64,000 bases of DNA, taken from the NCBI RefSeq assembly GCF_900112225.1, contig NZ_FOLD01000001.1:1-64000 (forward strand), written 5' to 3'. How positions within the stretch are numbered: the stretch's first letter is position 1; the number at the start of each line of letters is the position of its first letter. Positions 58,127-64,000 of the stretch are shown piece after piece. Made by a program: the position numbers and the translations under genes. Under the pieces are notes generated by a model. It made no database searches. It saw only the letters and a list, made by a program, of their open reading frames with translations, and was not told the origin of the DNA. Source of the DNA: Massilia yuzhufengensis. GTDB lineage: Bacteria > Pseudomonadota > Gammaproteobacteria > Burkholderiales > Burkholderiaceae_D.

Positions 58127-59317
58127 ATGATCGATCTCATCGCCGGCATCGACGCCAAACTCGACACCCTGGCCGCGCACAGCCTCACGCGCCGCCGGCG
58201 GGTGGCCGACAGCGCCTGCGCGCCGCGCCAGGTGGTGGACGGCCGGTCCATGCTGGCCTTCTGCAGCAACGACTACCTTGGCCTGGCGGCGCATCCGCAA
58301 GTCGTCGATGCCTTGCGCGAAGGCGCCAGCCGTTACGGCGCCGGCAGCGGCGCCTCGCACCTCGTCAGTGGCCACAGCCGCGCGCATGCCTTGCTCGAGC
58401 ACCGCCTCGGGCAGTGGATGGCGCCGTATATCGACAAGGCCCGCGCGCTCTACCTGTGCACCGGCTACATGGCCAACCTGGCGGTACTGACCGCGCTGGG
58501 CGCCGATGCCGATGCGATGATTTTTTCGGAAGCGCTGAACCACGCCTCGCTGATCGACGGTGCGCGCCTGGCCAAGGCCGCCGTCGCCGTGTATCCGCAC
58601 GGCGACGTGGCCAGGCTGGAGCAGCAGCTGCAAGCCAGCAGCGCCGCAACGAAGATCGTCGTCACCGACAGCGTCTTCAGCATGGATGGCAACCTGGCCC
58701 CGCTGCCCGCTTTGCTGGCGCTGTGCGAGCGCCACGGCGCCTGGCTCGTTATCGACGACGCCCACGGTTTCGGCGTGCTGGGCGACACCGGCCGCGGCGC
58801 GCTGGAGCATTTCAAGCTGCACTCGCCGAACCTGGTCTACATGGGCACGCTCGGCAAGGCGGCCGGCGTGGGCGGGGCCTTCATCGCGGCGCATGCCAGC
58901 GTGATCGAGCTGCTGGTGCAGCGCTCGCGCCCCTATATCTACACCACCGCCGCGCCACCGGCGCTGGCGCATGCGCTGCAAGCGAGCCTGGACATCATCG
59001 AGGGCGAGGAAGGTGCGCAGCGGCGCGCCCACCTGGCCGCGCTGGTGGCCACGCTGCAGGGCGCGCTGCGCCTCGAACGCTGGCAACTGGCGGCATCGAA
59101 TACGGCGATCCAGCCCATCGTCATCGGCGGCAACGACGACGCGCTGCGCGCCGCCGCCGGCCTGCACGAGCAGGGCCTGTGGGTGCCGGCGATCCGCCCG
59201 CCGACCGTGGCGGCGGGGACGGCGCGCCTGCGCGTCACGCTGTCGGCGGCGCACACCCACGACGAGGTGGCCACGCTGGCGCACGCGCTGAACGAACTGG
59301 AAAGGTCCACGCCATGA
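58127..59317 (+). CDS. bioF: 8-amino-7-oxononanoate synthase
   Basis: A 396-residue PLP enzyme of the alpha-oxoamine synthase family that condenses pimeloyl thioester with L-alanine. The motif '[15 protein letters not shown]' is at residues about 44-58, '[15 protein letters not shown]' supplies the cofactor-binding Asp and His, and the Schiff-base lysine is Lys244 ([12 protein letters not shown]). It starts one base after the bioA stop and overlaps bioD by four bases. The first 35 residues ([16 protein letters not shown] part) resemble other beta-proteobacterial BioF. Confidence 0.94.
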   Translation: MIDLIAGIDAKLDTLAAHSLTRRRRVADSACAPRQVVDGRSMLAFCSNDYLGLAAHPQVVDALREGASRYGAGSGASHLVSGHSRAHALLEHRLGQWMAPYIDKARALYLCTGYMANLAVLTALGADADAMIFSEALNHASLIDGARLAKAAVAVYPHGDVARLEQQLQASSAATKIVVTDSVFSMDGNLAPLPALLALCERHGAWLVIDDAHGFGVLGDTGRGALEHFKLHSPNLVYMGTLGKAAGVGGAFIAAHASVIELLVQRSRPYIYTTAAPPALAHALQASLDIIEGEEGAQRRAHLAALVATLQGALRLERWQLAASNTAIQPIVIGGNDDALRAAAGLHEQGLWVPAIRPPTVAAGTARLRVTLSAAHTHDEVATLAHALNELERSTP

Positions 59318-60144
59318 ACAACCTCAACGAGCCTCAGGCACTGACGCCGATCGACGTCGTGCACGGCCACGCCGAAGCGGTGGTGGATGCACCCGCATCG
59401 ACGCCCGAGCTGCAGCCCGCGCCCCAGGCGCTGGACGGCGTGCCGGCACGCTTCTGCTGCTTCGTCACCGGCACCGACACCGAGATCGGCAAGACCCTGG
59501 TCTCCAGCGCCATCCTGCACAAGCTGGTGCAGGGCGGCCGCCGCGCATGCGGCATGAAGCCGGTCGCCGCCGGCGCCGTGATGGTCGAGGGCGAACTGCA
59601 CAACGAGGACGCCGACATGCTGCGCGCCGCCGGCAACGTGCACCTGCCATCGAGTATCACGACGCCCTTCATGCTCAAGGAACCGGCCGCGCCGCACATC
59701 GCCGCGGCGCTGGAAGGCGTCACCATCGAAGCGGTGCCGATCCTGGCGGCCTATACCGAAATCCTGGCGGCGTCCGATGCGGTCGTGGTCGAAGGCGTGG
59801 GCGGCTTTCGCGTTCCGTTCAACGACGATTTCGACAGCGCCGACCTGGCCGCCCAGCTCAACCTGCCGGTGATCCTGGTGGTGGGCATGCGGCTGGGCTG
59901 CATCAGCCACGCGCTGCTGACCGTGGAGGCGATCGTCGCGCGCGGCCTGGTGCTGGCCGGCTGGGTCGCCAACACGGCGGACCCGGACATGCGCTTCGCG
60001 CGCGAGAACATCGAGGCGCTGCAACAACGCATCCCGGCGCCGCTGCTGGGCCACGTGCCCCGCCTGCAAGTCCCGACGGCAGCCGCCGCCGCCGAATTCA
60101 TCGACCTTGCGGGACTGCCAGGCTGGCATTCCCCGCGGTCCTAG
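59314..60144 (+). CDS. bioD: dethiobiotin synthetase with N-terminal extension
   Basis: A 276-residue ATP-dependent ligase that closes the ureido ring of biotin. The P-loop 'GTDTEIGKT' is at residues 53-61, 'GMKPVAAGA' and '[11 protein letters not shown]' are other active-site stretches. Most BioD proteins begin directly before the P-loop; this one has about 46 extra residues rich in Pro, Ala and Glu. The ATG used overlaps the bioF stop (ATGA), but a GTG at codon 43 could instead be the true start. The catalytic domain is complete. Confidence 0.92.
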   Translation: MNNLNEPQALTPIDVVHGHAEAVVDAPASTPELQPAPQALDGVPARFCCFVTGTDTEIGKTLVSSAILHKLVQGGRRACGMKPVAAGAVMVEGELHNEDADMLRAAGNVHLPSSITTPFMLKEPAAPHIAAALEGVTIEAVPILAAYTEILAASDAVVVEGVGGFRVPFNDDFDSADLAAQLNLPVILVVGMRLGCISHALLTVEAIVARGLVLAGWVANTADPDMRFARENIEALQQRIPAPLLGHVPRLQVPTAAAAAEFIDLAGLPGWHSPRS

Positions 60145-60161
60145 TTACAAAGGAAGTCACC

Positions 60162-61193
60162 ATGTCGCAATCCAATACCATCGCCCTGCACCGCCCGACC
60201 GCCATCAAGCCGCCGGAAAACGTCACCTGGCCGCTGGCCGACGTCCTGGCGCTGTACGAGCTGCCCTTCAATGAGCTGATGCACCGCGCCCAAAGCGCGC
60301 ACCGCACCCACTTCCCGGATGGCGACGTCGAACTGGCGACCCTGCTGTCGATCAAGACCGGCGGCTGCGAAGAGGATTGCGGCTACTGCCCGCAGGCCGC
60401 GCGCTACGACACCGGCGTGGAAGCGAAGAAGATCCTCGACCTCGACACCGTGCTCGACGCCGCGCGCGAAGCCAAGGCCAATGGCGCGACCCGCTTCTGC
60501 ATGGGCGCGGCCTGGCGCAGCCCGAAGGAGCGCGACATGGACAAGGTCGAGACGATGGTGCGCGAAGTGAAGGCGCTCGGGATGGAAACCTGCGCCACGC
60601 TCGGCATGCTGGAAGAAGGCCAGGCCGAGCAGCTCAAGAATGCTGGCCTGGACTACTACAACCACAACATCGACACCGCGCCGGACTTCTACAACAACGT
60701 GATCTCCACCCGCGAATACCAGGACCGCCTGGACACGCTGGGCCGCGTGCGCAGCGCCGGGCTGAAGGTGTGCTGCGGCGGCATCGTGGGCATGGGCGAG
60801 ACGCGCGAGCAGCGCGCCGGCCTGATCGCCCAGCTGGCCAACCTGAACCCGTATCCGGAATCGGTCCCGGTCAACCACCTGGTGCAGGTCGAAGGCACGC
60901 CGCTGCACGGCATCGAGAAGCTCGACCCGATCGAGTTCGTGCGCACCATCGCGGTGGCCCGCATCACCATGCCGCAAGCGCGCGTGCGCCTGTCGGCCGG
61001 CCGGCGCGAGCTGGGCGAAGCGGTGCAGGCGATGTGCTTCATGGCGGGCGCCAACTCGATCTTCTATGGCGACAAGCTGCTCACCACCGGCAACCCGGAA
61101 GCCGACGACGACCGCGTGCTCCTGGCCAAGCTGGGCCTGAAAACCCGCGCCGCGACGCTGGAATCGGCGCCCAAGGCTGCCTGCGGCTGCTAA
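60162..61193 (+). CDS. bioB: biotin synthase (radical SAM)
   Basis: A 343-residue radical SAM enzyme that inserts sulfur into dethiobiotin. The 4Fe-4S cysteines are Cys69, Cys73 and Cys76 (CEEDCGYC); 'YYNHNIDT' and '[10 protein letters not shown]' carry further cluster and substrate contacts. A strong AAAGGA site stands before the ATG. The last residues 'AAPKAACGC'-like end is Cys-rich, seen in many BioB. It completes bioAFDB and directly precedes liuD. Confidence 0.96.
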   Translation: MSQSNTIALHRPTAIKPPENVTWPLADVLALYELPFNELMHRAQSAHRTHFPDGDVELATLLSIKTGGCEEDCGYCPQAARYDTGVEAKKILDLDTVLDAAREAKANGATRFCMGAAWRSPKERDMDKVETMVREVKALGMETCATLGMLEEGQAEQLKNAGLDYYNHNIDTAPDFYNNVISTREYQDRLDTLGRVRSAGLKVCCGGIVGMGETREQRAGLIAQLANLNPYPESVPVNHLVQVEGTPLHGIEKLDPIEFVRTIAVARITMPQARVRLSAGRRELGEAVQAMCFMAGANSIFYGDKLLTTGNPEADDDRVLLAKLGLKTRAATLESAPKAACGC

Positions 61194-61258
61194 CAGACCT
61201 GCGGCCGGGGAGACACGGCCGTTCATGAACTGACAATCAAGAAGCGAAAGATCAACGC

Positions 61259-63280
<2,022 letters not shown>

Positions 63281-63310
63281 CCACACCATAAAAATATCGA
63301 AGGGGGAGAC

Positions 63311-64000
63311 ATGCGCATACTCCTGTACCGCGCGGACGGCGTGATCGAGCCATGGGTGCGCGAATTCGCCGCCCTCATGCCCCAGGTGGAAACCGTGGCA
63401 TGGAAAGAGGGCCAATCGCTGCCGCCCTGCGACTACGCGGTGGTGTGGAGTCCCGAACCGGCCCTGCTGGACCAGCTGGCGCACGTGCGCGCCATTTTCC
63501 TGATGGGCGCCGGCGTCGACGCCCTGCTCAAGCTGGGCGCGGCCCTGCCCCCGGTGCCGATCGTACGCCTGGGCGACGCCGGCATGGGCGTGCAGATGGC
63601 CGAATACGTGGCGCACGCCGTGCTGCGCTACTTCCGCCGCTTCGAGGAATACGAGCAGCAGGCCCGGCACGGCGCCTGGAACCCGCTGCCGCAAACGCCG
63701 AAAGAAGAATTCACGATCGGGATCATGGGCCTGGGCCGGCTCGGCCTGCCCGTGGTCGAGGCGCTGCGCGTGTTCGGCTTCACGGTGCGCGGCTGGAGCC
63801 GCACGCCCAAGGATATCCCGGGCGTCGAATGTTTCCATGGCGCGGACGGGCTGGACCCGTTCCTGCGCGCTACCCGGGTGCTGGTGTGCATGCTGCCGCT
63901 CACGCCGGACACGTCCAACCTGCTCGACCGCCACAACCTGGGCAAGCTGCTGCCGGGCGCTTACCTCATCAATGTCTCGCGCGGCGCCATCCTGGCCGAA
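63311..64000 (+). CDS. D-2-hydroxyacid dehydrogenase, GhrA-like (partial, cut by window end)
   Basis: The first 230 codons of a NAD(P)-dependent 2-hydroxyacid dehydrogenase, running off the right edge. The Rossmann motif Gly-Leu-Gly-Arg-Leu-Gly is at residues 140-145 and the substrate-binding arginine in 'NVSRGAILAE' is near residue 224. The sequence type (MRILLYRADGVIEPWVREFAALMPQ start) is that of glyoxylate/hydroxypyruvate reductase A. An AGGGGGAG site stands before the ATG. It is 30 bp after liuD and possibly part of that operon, although its role in leucine degradation is not obvious. Confidence 0.88.
   Translation, partial: MRILLYRADGVIEPWVREFAALMPQVETVAWKEGQSLPPCDYAVVWSPEPALLDQLAHVRAIFLMGAGVDALLKLGAALPPVPIVRLGDAGMGVQMAEYVAHAVLRYFRRFEEYEQQARHGAWNPLPQTPKEEFTIGIMGLGRLGLPVVEALRVFGFTVRGWSRTPKDIPGVECFHGADGLDPFLRATRVLVCMLPLTPDTSNLLDRHNLGKLLPGAYLINVSRGAILAE

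Overview
The window is visibly G+C-rich, gene-dense chromosomal DNA from a Gram-negative bacterium. Gene content and order fit a betaproteobacterium of the family Oxalobacteraceae, most likely the Massilia/Telluria/Duganella group: an mlaFEDACB operon with mlaA inside it, gltBD, a LiuR-type leucine catabolism regulon, aceK next to beta-oxidation genes, a large TonB-dependent receptor and dispersed short palindromes. This placement is inferred from gene content. No rRNA, tRNA, CRISPR array, prophage or plasmid function was found.

Layout. 0-4.2 kb: phospholipid-transport operon mlaFEDACB (minus strand). 4.6-11 kb: glutamate synthase gltB-gltD (minus). 11.1-13.7 kb: a REP-associated tyrosine transposase with its REP copies, then a soluble PAS histidine kinase and OmpR-type regulator. 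13.9-21.8 kb: DUF3297 protein, SNF2 helicase, tex, two small paralogous membrane proteins, grxD and ubiX. 21.9-25.7 kb: a 57-residue protein too short for routine gene calling, a helix-turn-helix regulator, a metallo-hydrolase, liuR and ivd. 25.9-31.4 kb: aceK, thiolase, SDR, acyl-CoA dehydrogenase and an acetyltransferase.

31.4-53.8 kb is unusually rich in cell-wall turnover genes: a Tat-exported LD-carboxypeptidase, a TonB receptor, a peptide-binding protein, an SpmA/SpmB fusion with a DacB-type DD-peptidase, a lysR - D-Ala-D-Ala dipeptidase - polysaccharide deacetylase operon, and a GntR-headed operon of murQ, an AmpG-like permease, a NagX-like membrane protein, a DigH-like glycoside hydrolase, a BadF-type amino-sugar kinase and an AmiD amidase. 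A penicillin-binding-like serine hydrolase and a D-amino acid dehydrogenase follow on the other strand. Read together, these genes could strip peptides from peptidoglycan, cut the naked glycan, import the sugar, phosphorylate it and remove the lactyl ether, while D-alanine is released and oxidised.

54.3-64 kb is one long plus-strand operon, liuB-liuC-bioA-bioF-bioD-bioB-liuD, followed by a hydroxyacid dehydrogenase cut by the window end. Biotin synthesis genes therefore lie inside the operon for a biotin-dependent enzyme, methylcrotonyl-CoA carboxylase. LiuR-like palindromes with the same core occur upstream of liuR, upstream of ivd and about 200 bp upstream of liuB (inside the preceding gene), suggesting that leucine breakdown products switch on both the carboxylase and synthesis of its cofactor. 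Several dispersed hairpin repeats sit in the gaps between operons.
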